Shown: positions 52,473 through 62,302, counted from the stretch's first letter. The stretch: DNA of 64,000 nucleotides from Photobacterium sp. SKA34 (GCF_000153325.1 NZ_CH724146.1:184669-248668); one strand, 5' to 3'. Notes: generated by a model from the sequence alone, not told the origin. Made by a program: numbers and translations.

Positions 52473-53753
52473 TTACTCTGCTTTTGTCAGCACAGCGTAG
52501 TAAAAACCATCCATCGACTCTTCACCTGGCAGAATTTGGCGACCAGGTTTAGCAGGATCGCTACCAATTAAGGTTACATTTGGCGTTCGTGCTAAAAAGG
52601 CTTTCACTTGGTCACAGTTCTCTTGTGGCGTAATAGAGCATGTAGCGTACACCAACGTACCGCCAGGCTTTAATTGTAGCCACATTGCGTCAAAGATCTC
52701 TGCTTGAAGTGTTGCCAGTGCAGCAATATCTTCGCCACGACGTAGCCATTTAATATCTGGGTGACGACGAATAACCCCCGTCGCAGAACATGGCGCATCG
52801 AGCAAAATACGATCAAATTTATCACCTTGCCACCATTGTTCTGGGTAACGGGCATCAGCGCACAATACGGTTGCATCAAGGTTCAAACGTGCCAAGTTTT
52901 CGTGTACACGTTTAAGACGATTTTCATCACAGTCAATCGCAACCACTTTGGTTGATGGCACATGTTCCATGATGTGGGCTGTTTTACCACCTGGGGCTGC
53001 GCAGCAATCAAGAATTAACTCATCTGCTTTAGGTTGTAAATAATCCACCGCTAACTGAGCTGCTGCATCTTGCACCGAGACCCAGCCATCACTAAAGCCT
53101 GGAAGTTGAGTTACATCACATGGCGAAACTAAACGTAAAGCATCTGCGGCCTGTGGGTGTAACTCGGTTGCAATGTCTTCGGCATCTAATAAAGCGCGGT
53201 AGGCATCTCGAGTATTGTGTTGGCGATTAACACGTAGCCACATCGGTGCTTTGGTGTTATTGGCTTCACAAATATCAGCAAATTGTTCGGGGTAGCTTTC
53301 TTTTAATAACTTTAATAGCCAGCTTGGATGCCCATATTTACCCGCATCATGACTGATAGCCTGAGCATCTAAGGTTTCTTGTTGACGTTGATAATTACGT
53401 AAGATAGCGTTAATAAGCCCGCGAAGTTGTGGTTTTTTAAGTGTTTTCGTTGCATTTACCGTTTCGGCTACTGCAGCATGTGCTGGAATTCGCATGTAAC
53501 CGAGTTGATATAAGCCCACTAAAATTAAATGGTGGAATACACGTTGCTTACCTTTTAACGGCTTATCCATTAGCGCTTGGGTAATAGATTCTAAGCGAGG
53601 AAGCCAGCGAAGTACGCCATAGCAGATCTCTTGCAATAAAGCATGGTCACGCTCTCTGATATCTTGTTGCGCAGCAGGAAGTGCGGCGGATAATGACTGC
53701 CCTTGATCGACGACCTGATAAATAACTTTGGCCGCAGTGGCTCTTACATTCAT
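52473..53753 (-). CDS. rsmB: 16S rRNA (cytosine967-C5)-methyltransferase RsmB
   Basis: RsmB methylates C967 of 16S rRNA. The 426-residue protein has an N-terminal NusB-like helical domain (residues about 1-140), the SAM site LILDCCAAPGGKTAH near residue 245, and DAPCSATGVIRRHPDIKW with the motif-IV Cys. The catalytic Cys is in YATCSITPQEN. Third gene of def-fmt-rsmB. Confidence 0.97.
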   Translation of the reverse strand: MNVRATAAKVIYQVVDQGQSLSAALPAAQQDIRERDHALLQEICYGVLRWLPRLESITQALMDKPLKGKQRVFHHLILVGLYQLGYMRIPAHAAVAETVNATKTLKKPQLRGLINAILRNYQRQQETLDAQAISHDAGKYGHPSWLLKLLKESYPEQFADICEANNTKAPMWLRVNRQHNTRDAYRALLDAEDIATELHPQAADALRLVSPCDVTQLPGFSDGWVSVQDAAAQLAVDYLQPKADELILDCCAAPGGKTAHIMEHVPSTKVVAIDCDENRLKRVHENLARLNLDATVLCADARYPEQWWQGDKFDRILLDAPCSATGVIRRHPDIKWLRRGEDIAALATLQAEIFDAMWLQLKPGGTLVYATCSITPQENCDQVKAFLARTPNVTLIGSDPAKPGRQILPGEESMDGFYYAVLTKAE

Positions 53754-53810
53754 AGCTGTTTCCTGAACTCGCCGTTAGTGCTGGCGATAACAATGTGGAA
53801 CTTAAAAAGA

Positions 53811-53836
53811 AAAGCCAGTGACTAAACACTGGCCTT
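53811..53836 (-). terminator. Hairpin between fmt and rsmB
   Basis: GCCAGTG / CACTGGC with flanking A/T tracts. It may attenuate transcription into rsmB. Confidence 0.6.
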
Positions 53837-53841
53837 GATAT

Positions 53842-54786
53842 TTATAGCTGAGCGCCAGATTCAAACCATTCTCGACGAGAATTAAGCAGATCTGCCGCTG
53901 TCATCGCTTTCTTACCTGGCGGTTGAAGTGATAATAAGCGCAATGCGCCATTACCTGTCGCAACTAGGATACCTTGCTTATCAGCAGATAAAATTGTACC
54001 AGGTACTTTACCTTGATTGTCATCTTCAACAGTCGCTTGCCAAACTTTGATATTTTGCTCAGCAACGGTGAAGTAACTCATTGGCCACGGGTTAAACGCA
54101 CGAACACAGCGTTCAATCGCAGCGGCATCCATTGTCCAATCAATTAACGCTTCTTCTTTACTCAGCTTCTTAGCGTAGTTTGCTAGCTCATCGTCTTGCT
54201 TAACGGCTACGGCAGTGCTATTAGCAATATCAGATAAACAATCAATTAAGGCATCAGGGCCAAGATCCGCTAATTTTTCGTACATGGTAGCGCTAGTATC
54301 TGTTGCTTCAATTGGCAAGGTTGCCACTTTTAGCATGTCACCAGTATCAAGGCCGATATCCATCTGCATGATAGTTACGCCAGTTTCTGTATCTCCCGCC
54401 CAAATAGATCGTTGGATCGGCGCAGCACCACGCCAACGTGGGAGAATAGAACCGTGTACATTAATACAACCTAAACGTGGTGTATCTAATACTTCTTGCG
54501 GCAACAATAAGCCGTATGCCACCACAACCATAATATCAGCCTTAATGGCTGCTAACTCTTGTTGTGCTTCTTCATTACGTAATGAAGCGGGTTGATAAAC
54601 CGGAATATCATGTTCAAGCGCGATATTTTTAACTGGGCTTGATGTTAGTTTCTTACCACGACCTGCTGGGCGATCAGGTTGAGTGTAAACAGCAACAACT
54701 TGGTGCTGTGAAGACAACAACGCCGCCAAATGACGGGCGGCGAAGTCAGGAGTACCAGCAAAAACGATGCGTAATGGTTTGCTCAA
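53842..54786 (-). CDS. fmt: Methionyl-tRNA formyltransferase
   Basis: Fmt formylates initiator Met-tRNA. The 314 residues contain the N-terminal RIVFAGTPDFAARHLAAL, the loop RPAGRGKKLTSSPVK, and the catalytic region INVHGSILPRWRGAAPIQR (Asn, His) with MDIGLDTGDML. It lies 16 bases behind def. Confidence 0.97.
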   Translation of the reverse strand: MSKPLRIVFAGTPDFAARHLAALLSSQHQVVAVYTQPDRPAGRGKKLTSSPVKNIALEHDIPVYQPASLRNEEAQQELAAIKADIMVVVAYGLLLPQEVLDTPRLGCINVHGSILPRWRGAAPIQRSIWAGDTETGVTIMQMDIGLDTGDMLKVATLPIEATDTSATMYEKLADLGPDALIDCLSDIANSTAVAVKQDDELANYAKKLSKEEALIDWTMDAAAIERCVRAFNPWPMSYFTVAEQNIKVWQATVEDDNQGKVPGTILSADKQGILVATGNGALRLLSLQPPGKKAMTAADLLNSRREWFESGAQL

Positions 54787-54802
54787 GGTAACCTCTAAAT
54801 AA

Positions 54803-55312
54803 TTAGTTTTTTGCGTTATGGCGTTTAATTTTCTCTAGTTTCTGTTTAATGCGTTGACGTTTTAAAGGTGATAAATAGTCAACAAATAGCTTGCCAGCTA
54901 AGTGATCTAATTCATGTTGTACACAAATAGCCAATAAACCATCAGCTTTGAAGCTGTATTCTTTACCGTTACGATCCAGCGCGGTGACACTTACGCCTGC
55001 TGCTCGTGGTACAAAACCTCGAGCGGTAGGAACCGATAAACAGCCTTCTTCGATACCATCTTCACCGTGTTCTTCAGTGATTTTAGGGTTCACTAGTACC
55101 ATAGGTTGGTTACGTTCTTCTGATACGTCAATCACCACAATACGTTGGTGAATATCAACTTGAGTTGCTGCGAGGCCAATACCTTCTTCGTCGTACATGG
55201 TCTCCAACATATCATCGATAATTGTTTGGATTTCAGGTGTTATCGCCTCGACTGGTTTAGCTACAGTACGTAGGCGTTCATCAGGAAAGGTTAGAACGTG
55301 TAATACAGACAT
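54803..55312 (-). CDS. def: Peptide deformylase
   Basis: Def removes the N-formyl group from nascent proteins. The 169-residue metallo-enzyme has all three motifs: GIGLAATQV near residue 44, EEGCLSVP near 89 (metal Cys) and QHELDHLAGKLFVDYL near 132 (metal His pair, catalytic Glu). First gene of the def-fmt-rsmB operon. Confidence 0.98.
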   Translation of the reverse strand: MSVLHVLTFPDERLRTVAKPVEAITPEIQTIIDDMLETMYDEEGIGLAATQVDIHQRIVVIDVSEERNQPMVLVNPKITEEHGEDGIEEGCLSVPTARGFVPRAAGVSVTALDRNGKEYSFKADGLLAICVQHELDHLAGKLFVDYLSPLKRQRIKQKLEKIKRHNAKN

Positions 55313-55668
55313 AAGGACTCGAATTCGTTAACGGAAACTAAAAAATAAAACGCTGTTGGTCTAATTCTAGTCATTTTAAAGATCAAATAACAGTACCGAA
55401 TTTTTTGTCATAGGTGAAAGACAAAGAATGAAAAAGCGTTCATCAGTATTTTATTGGCAAAGGGGTTAGTGATAGCTGTAAGCAAACTTGACGCTATTGA
55501 GTTGCAACAGTTATCTATAAATAGTGACGTGAACCGAAAAGCGCTTTTTGCTCTTTGTTAAAAAGTCGACATATCAATAGGCTAATGCCAATCTGAGGAA
55601 ATAAACGTATTTTATCTGTTGCAAGGCGGAGCCTTGTGATGTGTTGTGTTATCCAAGGAAGTGATCTC
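55313..55668. other. Divergent intergenic region between def and the LysM gene
   Basis: 356 AT-rich bases without a convincing gene. They should contain the two divergent promoters. I see no repeat or riboswitch. Confidence 0.5.
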
Positions 55669-56730
55669 ATGAAGCCATTGGGCATTATTCTAAGCTTTAT
55701 GCTTTTTATCCCCTCACTTTTTGCCCCGCCAGCTCCATTACTGCGAAATAATGTGCCTGATGTTTATATCGTTAAAAAAGGTGACACGTTATGGGATATC
55801 TCTGGCGTGTTTCTCGAAAATCCATGGTCTTGGCCTCAATTATGGGAAAAGAACAGTTACATTAAAAACCCACACCTGATTTACCCCGGCGATCGTCTTC
55901 ACCTTATTTGGGTCAACGGACAGCCGAAGTTAAGTTTGAAAAAACACGTAAAACTATCTCCAAAAGCTCGCGTGATCCGTGATCCTATTACGACGTTACT
56001 AGGCTATCTTATGCTTGAATATGTTGCTGAAAATAAATTGATCAGCCAAAAGTCAGCCAAGACACAACCGCAAGTATTAGGCTCTAGCGATGAGCGTGGT
56101 TACTTGTCTGTCGGTGATATTGTATGGGCCGATCAACCTTTAGCACCGACAACACAATGGCGTGTTTACCGTATTGAAGAAACGTTTACACGTAATGATT
56201 CAGCAACGGATACAAGTGCTGAAGTTTATGCAAAGGTAATGACATTAAAGGAAATTGCCGATTTAACCGTCACTGCAGCCGATGATAAAACCAGTCAATT
56301 ACGGGTTGATACCTATCGTCAGGAAATCAGTCAAAACGATATTTTATTACCATTATTAGTGAGCGGAGAGCCTAACTTATCGTTTTCACCTTCAACACCG
56401 CCAGAGTCGATGATAGCAAATGTGATTGGGCAACTTGAAGGGCGTAGCTACATTTCTAACTTTGATGTTGTGGTATTAGATCGCGGGCATTTAGATGGTG
56501 TGGAATCAGGCTTTGTCTTTGATTTATTTAAACAAGGTGCGAAAGTGCAACGTAAAAAAGGTAGTTACCATTACAAAGATAATCCATTGGTAGGCTCTAC
56601 CCCGTTGGGTGACATCTCTGTGGGTAAATTAATGGTGCTTCGTCCTTATGAGTACTTTAGTTTAGCGGTGGTGATGCAAAGTTTAGAACCATTCAAGCCG
56701 GGTGTTACTGCTGTTCCACCAACGCGTTAA
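55669..56730 (+). CDS. LysM-domain envelope protein
   Basis: The 353-residue protein has an N-terminal signal sequence (LGIILSFMLFIPSLFAPPA) and one LysM domain at about 38-85 (VYIVKKGDTLWDISGVFLENPWSW, then IKNPHLIYPGDRLHL), which binds peptidoglycan. A long C-terminal region of unknown fold follows. ATG 55669 follows AAGGA; an earlier in-frame ATG is less likely. Conserved next to dprA in gamma-proteobacteria. Function not established. Confidence 0.9.
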   Translation: MKPLGIILSFMLFIPSLFAPPAPLLRNNVPDVYIVKKGDTLWDISGVFLENPWSWPQLWEKNSYIKNPHLIYPGDRLHLIWVNGQPKLSLKKHVKLSPKARVIRDPITTLLGYLMLEYVAENKLISQKSAKTQPQVLGSSDERGYLSVGDIVWADQPLAPTTQWRVYRIEETFTRNDSATDTSAEVYAKVMTLKEIADLTVTAADDKTSQLRVDTYRQEISQNDILLPLLVSGEPNLSFSPSTPPESMIANVIGQLEGRSYISNFDVVVLDRGHLDGVESGFVFDLFKQGAKVQRKKGSYHYKDNPLVGSTPLGDISVGKLMVLRPYEYFSLAVVMQSLEPFKPGVTAVPPTR

Positions 56731-56737
56731 GATAGTA

Positions 56738-57835
56738 ATGAGTGAATCACTGTACCCTTGGTTAGTATTGGCGATGACCCCGCATTTAGGTGGTCATCGT
56801 ATCAATAAACTCTTGCGTCATGTCTCGGCGCAACAATGTGTTGGCTCTTCATTTGAACACTTGTGTCAGCTAGGTTTAACTCAACAACAAGCCACAGCGA
56901 TTACTTCACCCAATCAACAACGTATCGATCTAGCGTTGCTTTGGCAGCAACATCCGGATCAACATATTTTGTCCCTAGATTCTCCTGCTTACCCTTATTT
57001 ACTTAAACAAATATCATCTCCACCGCCACTGTTATTTGTCCGTGGTGAGGTAGATTATTTAGCCCAACCACAAGTGGCGATTATTGGTAGCCGCGCCGCT
57101 TCCATTGATGGTCGAGAGGCGGCATTTAATCTTGCTTATGCACTAGGGCAAGCGGAGTATGTGGTTACAAGTGGACTTGCTTTAGGAGTTGATGGACAAG
57201 CCCATTTAGGAGCGTTGAAGTCCGGCGGTGCTACCGTTGCGGTGTTAGGCTCTGGTTTAGATCAGGTTTACCCTGCCCGTCATCGTCAGTTAGCTAATGA
57301 AATTGTAGAGCAAGGTGCATTGGTTTCAGAGTTTTGGCCTGATGAAAAACCGCGTCCACAAAACTTTCCGCGTCGCAATCGAGTGATCAGTGGTTTGTCG
57401 ACAGGCGTATTGGTAGTTGAAGCGGCAGAAAAAAGCGGTTCACTCATTACTGCGCGTTATGCGTTAGAACAAGGGCGAGAAGTTTTTGCCCTTCCCGGGT
57501 CTATCTATAATGCGCAAAGTCGAGGCTGTAACGCATTGATAAAATCTGGTGCTAAACTGGTAGAAAGCCCCGCAGATATCTTTAATGAAGTCGGAACTTT
57601 AACTGAGTGCGCAATAAATAATCAAATAAGCTTGCCTTTGCCACAACCTGAAAATGAAGAATTGCCATTTCCAGCGCTGTTGGCTAACGTAGGCACCGAA
57701 GCAACACCCGTAGATGTAGTTGCTGAACGCTGTGAACAACCTGTCCATGAAGTATTAACCCAACTTTTAGAGTTGGAATTACTGGGCTTGGTCAGTGCAG
57801 TACCAGGTGGTTATGTCAGAACGAGGAGGAGCTAG
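56738..57835 (+). CDS. dprA: DNA-processing protein DprA (Smf)
   Basis: DprA loads RecA on incoming single-stranded DNA in natural transformation. The 365-residue protein has a N-terminal SAM-like part. The Rossmann-like DprA domain carries VAIIGSRAASIDGREAA, SGLALGVDGQAH, VLGSGLDQVYPARH and FPRRNRVISGLS. A C-terminal winged-helix region follows. ATG 56738 chosen. It lies 7 bases after the LysM gene and 2 before smg. With comM it suggests competence functions. Confidence 0.96.
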   Translation: MSESLYPWLVLAMTPHLGGHRINKLLRHVSAQQCVGSSFEHLCQLGLTQQQATAITSPNQQRIDLALLWQQHPDQHILSLDSPAYPYLLKQISSPPPLLFVRGEVDYLAQPQVAIIGSRAASIDGREAAFNLAYALGQAEYVVTSGLALGVDGQAHLGALKSGGATVAVLGSGLDQVYPARHRQLANEIVEQGALVSEFWPDEKPRPQNFPRRNRVISGLSTGVLVVEAAEKSGSLITARYALEQGREVFALPGSIYNAQSRGCNALIKSGAKLVESPADIFNEVGTLTECAINNQISLPLPQPENEELPFPALLANVGTEATPVDVVAERCEQPVHEVLTQLLELELLGLVSAVPGGYVRTRRS

Positions 57836-57837
57836 TC

Positions 57838-58311
57838 ATGATGGACATTCTTATGTACCTGTTTGAAACTTATATCCAAAGTGATGCTGAGTTGATGTTT
57901 GATCAAGATGAACTTTCCGAAGAGTTAATTCGTGCTGGGTTCCATCAAGATGATATTTATAAAGCGCTTAATTGGTTGGAACAACTCGCAGCGTTACAAG
58001 AAACTGAACATACTCCTTATGTAAATAACTGCGCAGCAACATCAATGCGTGTGTATACCGAGCAAGAGATGATACGTATGGATGTCACTTGTCGCGGTTT
58101 CTTGATGTATCTTGAGCAAATCCATGTGCTAAATGCCGATACCCGTGAAATGGTGATTGATCGGATCATGGAGCTCGATACCAATGAATTTTCATTAGAT
58201 GATTTGAAGTGGATTATCTTAATGGTGCTCTTTAATGCCCCCGGTAATGAAACAGCGTATAGCCAGATGGAAGAGTTGCTATACGGTGCGGAAGACGGCG
58301 CAGTGCATTAA
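57838..58311 (+). CDS. smg: Smg family protein (DUF494)
   Basis: The 157-residue acidic protein matches Smg: MDILMYLFETYIQSDAEL at the N terminus and FLMYLEQIHVLNADTREMVIDR in the C-terminal half. Function unknown in the family. It sits in the usual dprA-smg-zinc-ribbon cluster. Confidence 0.93.
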   Translation: MMDILMYLFETYIQSDAELMFDQDELSEELIRAGFHQDDIYKALNWLEQLAALQETEHTPYVNNCAATSMRVYTEQEMIRMDVTCRGFLMYLEQIHVLNADTREMVIDRIMELDTNEFSLDDLKWIILMVLFNAPGNETAYSQMEELLYGAEDGAVH

Positions 58312-58314
58312 AAT

Positions 58315-58339
58315 TAGCGGGCCTTAAAGTGGCCCGTTA
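58315..58339 (+). terminator. Hairpin after smg
   Basis: AGCGGGCC / GGCCCGTT, loop about 7 nt, modest T content afterwards. Confidence 0.5.
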
Positions 58340-58403
58340 TTGTATCTATCTTATTTGTCGCGATAGCGTGTAAAACGCGATATTCCTTTTTAAGCGAGTA
58401 GTA

Positions 58404-58979
58404 ATGACAACCAATAATCCACCTTTATTCTCTGCCCATGAGCAGGCGTTATCACACACACCGTGCCCACAATGTGGTGGCGAATTAGTGATGCGATTTG
58501 GTAAGCGTGGCCCTTTTCTTGGTTGCGATCATTATCCGAGTTGTGACTATATTCAGCCATTAAATCACAACGATGGACATGTAGTGAAAGAGCTCGATAT
58601 GCCTTGTCCTGAATGTGAGAGCCCATTGGTATTACGTCAAGGTCGCTATGGGATGTTTATTGGGTGTTCAGCATATCCTACTTGTCACTATTTAGCTTCA
58701 ACAGAGAAGAAAGCAGAGAATACCGATGTTGGATGTCCTGAATGTCACAAAGGCCATTTAACTGAGCGTAAGTCCCGTTATGGTAAGGTGTTTTATGCGT
58801 GTGATCAGTATCCAAGCTGTCGATTTGCTGTGAATAACAAACCTGTTGTCGGTACGTGTCAACAATGTGGTTTTGGTTTGTTAATTGAAAAAAAATTAGC
58901 CAGTGGTGTGAAACTGCAATGTGCAGATAGAAAATGCCACGCTTATCAAGATCCTGATAGCGCTGATAAAACAGCATAA
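58404..58979 (+). CDS. Topoisomerase I-type zinc-ribbon protein (YrdD-like)
   Basis: The 191-residue protein consists of repeated topoisomerase C-terminal zinc ribbons. These are CPQCGGELVMR...GCDHYPSCDY, CPECESPLVLR...GCSAYPTCHY and CPECHKGHLTER...ACDQYPSCRF. A fourth, divergent CQQCGFGLLIE ... CADRKCHAY completes the set. There is no topoisomerase catalytic domain. It probably binds single-stranded DNA or RNA; the role is unknown. Confidence 0.9.
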   Translation: MTTNNPPLFSAHEQALSHTPCPQCGGELVMRFGKRGPFLGCDHYPSCDYIQPLNHNDGHVVKELDMPCPECESPLVLRQGRYGMFIGCSAYPTCHYLASTEKKAENTDVGCPECHKGHLTERKSRYGKVFYACDQYPSCRFAVNNKPVVGTCQQCGFGLLIEKKLASGVKLQCADRKCHAYQDPDSADKTA

Positions 58980-59008
58980 AAAAAGCCTGCTCAGACGCAG
59001 GCTTTTTT
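58978..59008. terminator. Bidirectional terminator before purK
   Basis: Stem AAAGCCTGC / GCAGGCTTT with A and T runs between convergent genes. Confidence 0.9.
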
Positions 59009-59022
59009 AAATGGAGTAAATA

Positions 59023-60141
59023 TTAACGAGGCAGTGCGGGGAAATCCTTCTCATCCAGAAAGCTTGATAACATGATCAAACGATACTGCAATTGCTCTGG
59101 TGTATCTGCACACACGTTGATGTGACCCATTTTACGTCCCGCTCGTTTTTCTTTACCGTACCAGTGTATATGGCAACCTTCTTGGGCATAAACCGCATCA
59201 GGAACGCTATCTAAACCTAAGATATTGATCATCGCACTAGGACGAGTTATTTGAGTGCTGCCAAGTGGAAAATCACAAACGGCACGTAAGTGGTTCTCGA
59301 ACTGACATGTTTCTGCACCTTGCTGTGTCCAGTGGCCTGAATTATGAACCCGCGGCGCGATTTCGTTTACCAGTAGTTCGCCATCGAGATCGAAAAATTC
59401 GATAGCTAACACGCCGACATAATCAAGGCTATTAGCGATGGCACGGAACATGTTATCTGCTTGCGCTTGCAGTGGTGAGTCACCCACAATCGCAGTTGAT
59501 AAACTCAGTACGCCATCAGTATGGACATTTTCAGTTAAGTTAAATACCTGAATATCACCACGGCGATTACGGGCACCAATCAATGATACTTCGCGTTGAA
59601 AAGGAATAAATTGCTCAGCAACAATAGTCTGATTAGGAGAATCAGCAATACATTGCGCCATTTCAGGCCAAATATCATCAATCTGTACGCTTTCTTTTAA
59701 GCGCCACTGCCCTTTACCGTCGTAGCCACCTAATGCACTTTTTAAAACCAGCGGTAACCCGATTTTTTCAATTGCAGTAAGAAGATCTGCACGTTCAGTG
59801 ATTTCATGGTATTTAGCATTGCGCACGCCAGCATGATCCAATAACGCTTTTTCTAGACGACGATCGCCACCGGCTTTGATTGCTTCTGGCGTTGGGAAGA
59901 ACTTCTCGCTGGCAGCACAAATATCTAAAATATCGTGAGGAATATGTTCAAACTCGGCAGTGATCGCATCAACGTCATTAATCGCTTCAACGAGCGAGTT
60001 CGACATTGCTTGTTGGGTAAGAGGATGAACCACTTTATCACTCTCTACATCATAAGCGAGCACATTGATGTTAAGAGGAGCGCCAGCCAGTGCCATCATA
60101 CGGGCAAGTTGGCCAGCACCAAGGACTAGCACATTATTCAT
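59023..60141 (-). CDS. purK: 5-(carboxyamino)imidazole ribonucleotide synthase PurK
   Basis: PurK makes N5-CAIR from AIR, ATP and bicarbonate in purine synthesis. The 372-residue ATP-grasp enzyme begins NVLVLGAGQLARMMALAGAPL. It also has PLVLKSALGGYDGKGQW and LLVNEIAPRVHNSGHWT near residue 260. Its ATG overlaps the purE stop (TAATG). Confidence 0.97.
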   Translation of the reverse strand: MNNVLVLGAGQLARMMALAGAPLNINVLAYDVESDKVVHPLTQQAMSNSLVEAINDVDAITAEFEHIPHDILDICAASEKFFPTPEAIKAGGDRRLEKALLDHAGVRNAKYHEITERADLLTAIEKIGLPLVLKSALGGYDGKGQWRLKESVQIDDIWPEMAQCIADSPNQTIVAEQFIPFQREVSLIGARNRRGDIQVFNLTENVHTDGVLSLSTAIVGDSPLQAQADNMFRAIANSLDYVGVLAIEFFDLDGELLVNEIAPRVHNSGHWTQQGAETCQFENHLRAVCDFPLGSTQITRPSAMINILGLDSVPDAVYAQEGCHIHWYGKEKRAGRKMGHINVCADTPEQLQYRLIMLSSFLDEKDFPALPR

Positions 60142-60629
60142 TATGCATCCTCTGCTGGATTTGGGTTGCTTAATACCGTTTCTGTTTGCTCTTTTCGGAA
60201 AGTATCAATAGCGGCCAGTACTTGCTCATCTTGAGTGCCGATAATTTGTGCGGCTAAGAGACCTGCATTGGCAGCCCCTGCATCACCAATTGCTAAGGTA
60301 CCAACAGCTATACCTTTAGGCATTTGAACAATAGAAAGCAATGAATCCATCCCTTTTAGTGCACGTGATTGAACTGGTACGCCTAATACAGGCACGCTAG
60401 TAAAAGCCGCTGTCATCCCCGGTAAGTGAGCAGCACCGCCAGCACCTGCGATGATCACTTTAATGCCACGCTCTTGTGCACTTTCAGCGTATTCGGCTAA
60501 TAAATGTGGTGTGCGGTGAGCCGAAACGACCTTTGTCTCATAAGGAACATTGAAACGATCAAGCATCTCAGCCGCATGTTGCATGGTTGGCCAATCAGAT
60601 TTTGAACCCATGATAATTCCAACTTTCAT
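60141..60629 (-). CDS. purE: N5-CAIR mutase PurE
   Basis: PurE converts N5-CAIR to CAIR. The 162-residue protein starts MKVGIIMGSKSDWPTM (nucleotide-binding loop) and contains SAHRTP with the catalytic His, and AGGAAHLPGM. ATG 60629 follows GGAGAATGAG; the frame is open 30 bases further but without support. First gene of purEK, with a PUR box upstream. Confidence 0.97.
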   Translation of the reverse strand: MKVGIIMGSKSDWPTMQHAAEMLDRFNVPYETKVVSAHRTPHLLAEYAESAQERGIKVIIAGAGGAAHLPGMTAAFTSVPVLGVPVQSRALKGMDSLLSIVQMPKGIAVGTLAIGDAGAANAGLLAAQIIGTQDEQVLAAIDTFRKEQTETVLSNPNPAEDA

Positions 60630-60696
60630 CTCATTCTCCTTCAGGTCATAACTTAACATCGTGTTGATGGCTGCATTATACGGTGATTTAGCTCAA

Positions 60697-60712
60697 AGGA
60701 AAACGTTTGCGT
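60697..60712 (-). promoter_or_regulatory. PurR operator (PUR box) of purEK
   Basis: On the minus strand ACGCAAACGTTTTCCT fits the PUR-box consensus ACGCAAACGTTTNCNT, 68 bases before purE. Repression by PurR with hypoxanthine or guanine is inferred. Confidence 0.85.
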
Positions 60713-60823
60713 CATGAATATTGACTGTCTTATAACCTAGCATGGAGTTGTGACTAAGGAGTAGGTAGAATGAAATTGAGAAAGTAAAACAACAATATTT
60801 GCTGAACAAATAATGAGGATACT

Positions 60824-61381
60824 GTGGAGAATTTTGCTCAAGTCGTTGCAGCCTTAAAGCAAGGTGAAGTGATCGGGTACCCAACCGAAGCGGTGTTTGG
60901 TGTAGGCTGTGATCCGGATAATCAAGACGCGGTTGAAAAACTATTAGCGATCAAACAACGCCCAGTTGAAAAGGGCTTAATTTTGATCGCGGCGAATTAC
61001 GATCAGCTGCTGTCATACATTGATGAAAGCCAATTGACCGAACAACAAAAACAAACCGTGATGGCAACATGGCCAGGGCCTGTGACTTGGGTAATGCCGA
61101 CTAAGCCTAATGTTCCCTCGTTTTTGACTGGGCAATTTACCACAATTGCGGTACGTGTGAGTGATCATCCACTCGTGCAACGCTTATGTTTGGAGTTTGG
61201 TAAACCTATCACCTCAACCAGCGCAAATTTAACAGGCCAAGAGCCTGGCCGAACAGCGCAAGAAGTTGAACAACAGTTAGGGCATTGTTTAGCTGCAATC
61301 CTGCAAGGTGAAACAGGCGGACGCACCAATCCTTCCGAGATACGTGATGCGCTTAATGGCAATATCTTCCGTCAAGGGTAA
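60824..61381 (+). CDS. tsaC: Threonylcarbamoyl-AMP synthase TsaC
   Basis: TsaC makes TC-AMP for t6A37 tRNA modification. The 185-residue YrdC-domain protein starts at GTG 60824 (SD GAGGAT). It has VIGYPTEAVFGVGCDP, the KQRPVEKGLILIA lysine/arginine loop, and KPITSTSANLTGQEPGRT. It begins tsaC-hemF-aroE, in line with the yrdC-hemF-aroE order of related genomes. Confidence 0.96.
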   Translation: MENFAQVVAALKQGEVIGYPTEAVFGVGCDPDNQDAVEKLLAIKQRPVEKGLILIAANYDQLLSYIDESQLTEQQKQTVMATWPGPVTWVMPTKPNVPSFLTGQFTTIAVRVSDHPLVQRLCLEFGKPITSTSANLTGQEPGRTAQEVEQQLGHCLAAILQGETGGRTNPSEIRDALNGNIFRQG

Positions 61382-61393
61382 AGGATAAATAGT

Positions 61394-62302
61394 ATGGATA
61401 GCCAAGTAGATAAAAGTGCAGTTAAAGCTTTTTTGTTGGATTTACAAGATCGTATTTGCCAAGCATTAGAGCAACAAGAAACAACCGTCGCGTTTGAACA
61501 AGACCAATGGCAGCGTGAAGAAGGTGGCGGTGGTCGTAGTCGTGTATTACGTGATGGCGAAATCTTCGAACAAGCGGGTGTGAATTTTTCTCATGTTTAT
61601 GGTGCTGAAATGCCAGCTTCTGCAACAGCACATCGCCCAGAATTAGCAGGTCGTCGTTTTGAAGCAATGGGCGTGTCATTGGTTATTCACCCTCGCAACC
61701 CTTATGTGCCAACCTCTCATGCCAATGTTCGCTTCTTCATCGCAGAAAAAGACGGTGAAGCTCCGGTTTGGTGGTTTGGTGGTGGCTTTGATCTTACCCC
61801 TTTCTATCCTTTCGAAGAAGATTGCCAACACTGGCATGATACAGCTAAACAGTTGTGTGCGCCGTTTGGTGATGATGTTTATCAAGAACACAAAGCATGG
61901 TGTGATAAATATTTCTTCTTACCGCATCGTAATGAAACCCGCGGTGTGGGTGGTTTATTCTTTGATGATCTCAATCAATGGGGATTTGATAAGAGCTTTG
62001 CTTATATGCAAGCGGTCGGTAATGGTTTTATCAATGCCTACATGCCGATAGTAAAACAGCGTTATCATCTATCCTATGGTGAACGTGAGCGGGAGTTTCA
62101 GTTATACCGTCGTGGACGTTATGTCGAATTTAATTTGGTTTATGATCGTGGCACCTTGTTTGGCTTACAGAGTGGCGGAAGAACAGAGTCTATTTTAATG
62201 TCGATGCCACCATTAGTGCGTTGGGAGTATTGCTATGAACCAGAACCTAATTCAGCAGAAGCGCGATTGTATCAAGATTATTTAAAGCCACGAGAGTGGT
62301 AA
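61394..62302 (+). CDS. hemF: Oxygen-dependent coproporphyrinogen III oxidase
   Basis: HemF decarboxylates coproporphyrinogen III to protoporphyrinogen IX with O2. The 302 residues contain the family motifs VFRD-type RVLRDGEIFEQAGVNFSHVYG, MGVSLVIHPRNPYVPTSHANVRF and WWFGGGFDLTPFYPFEEDCQHWH. FNLVYDRGTLFGLQSGGRTESILMSMPP lies near the C terminus (quoted in parts). Length equals E. coli HemF (299). Confidence 0.97.
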   Translation: MDSQVDKSAVKAFLLDLQDRICQALEQQETTVAFEQDQWQREEGGGGRSRVLRDGEIFEQAGVNFSHVYGAEMPASATAHRPELAGRRFEAMGVSLVIHPRNPYVPTSHANVRFFIAEKDGEAPVWWFGGGFDLTPFYPFEEDCQHWHDTAKQLCAPFGDDVYQEHKAWCDKYFFLPHRNETRGVGGLFFDDLNQWGFDKSFAYMQAVGNGFINAYMPIVKQRYHLSYGEREREFQLYRRGRYVEFNLVYDRGTLFGLQSGGRTESILMSMPPLVRWEYCYEPEPNSAEARLYQDYLKPREW

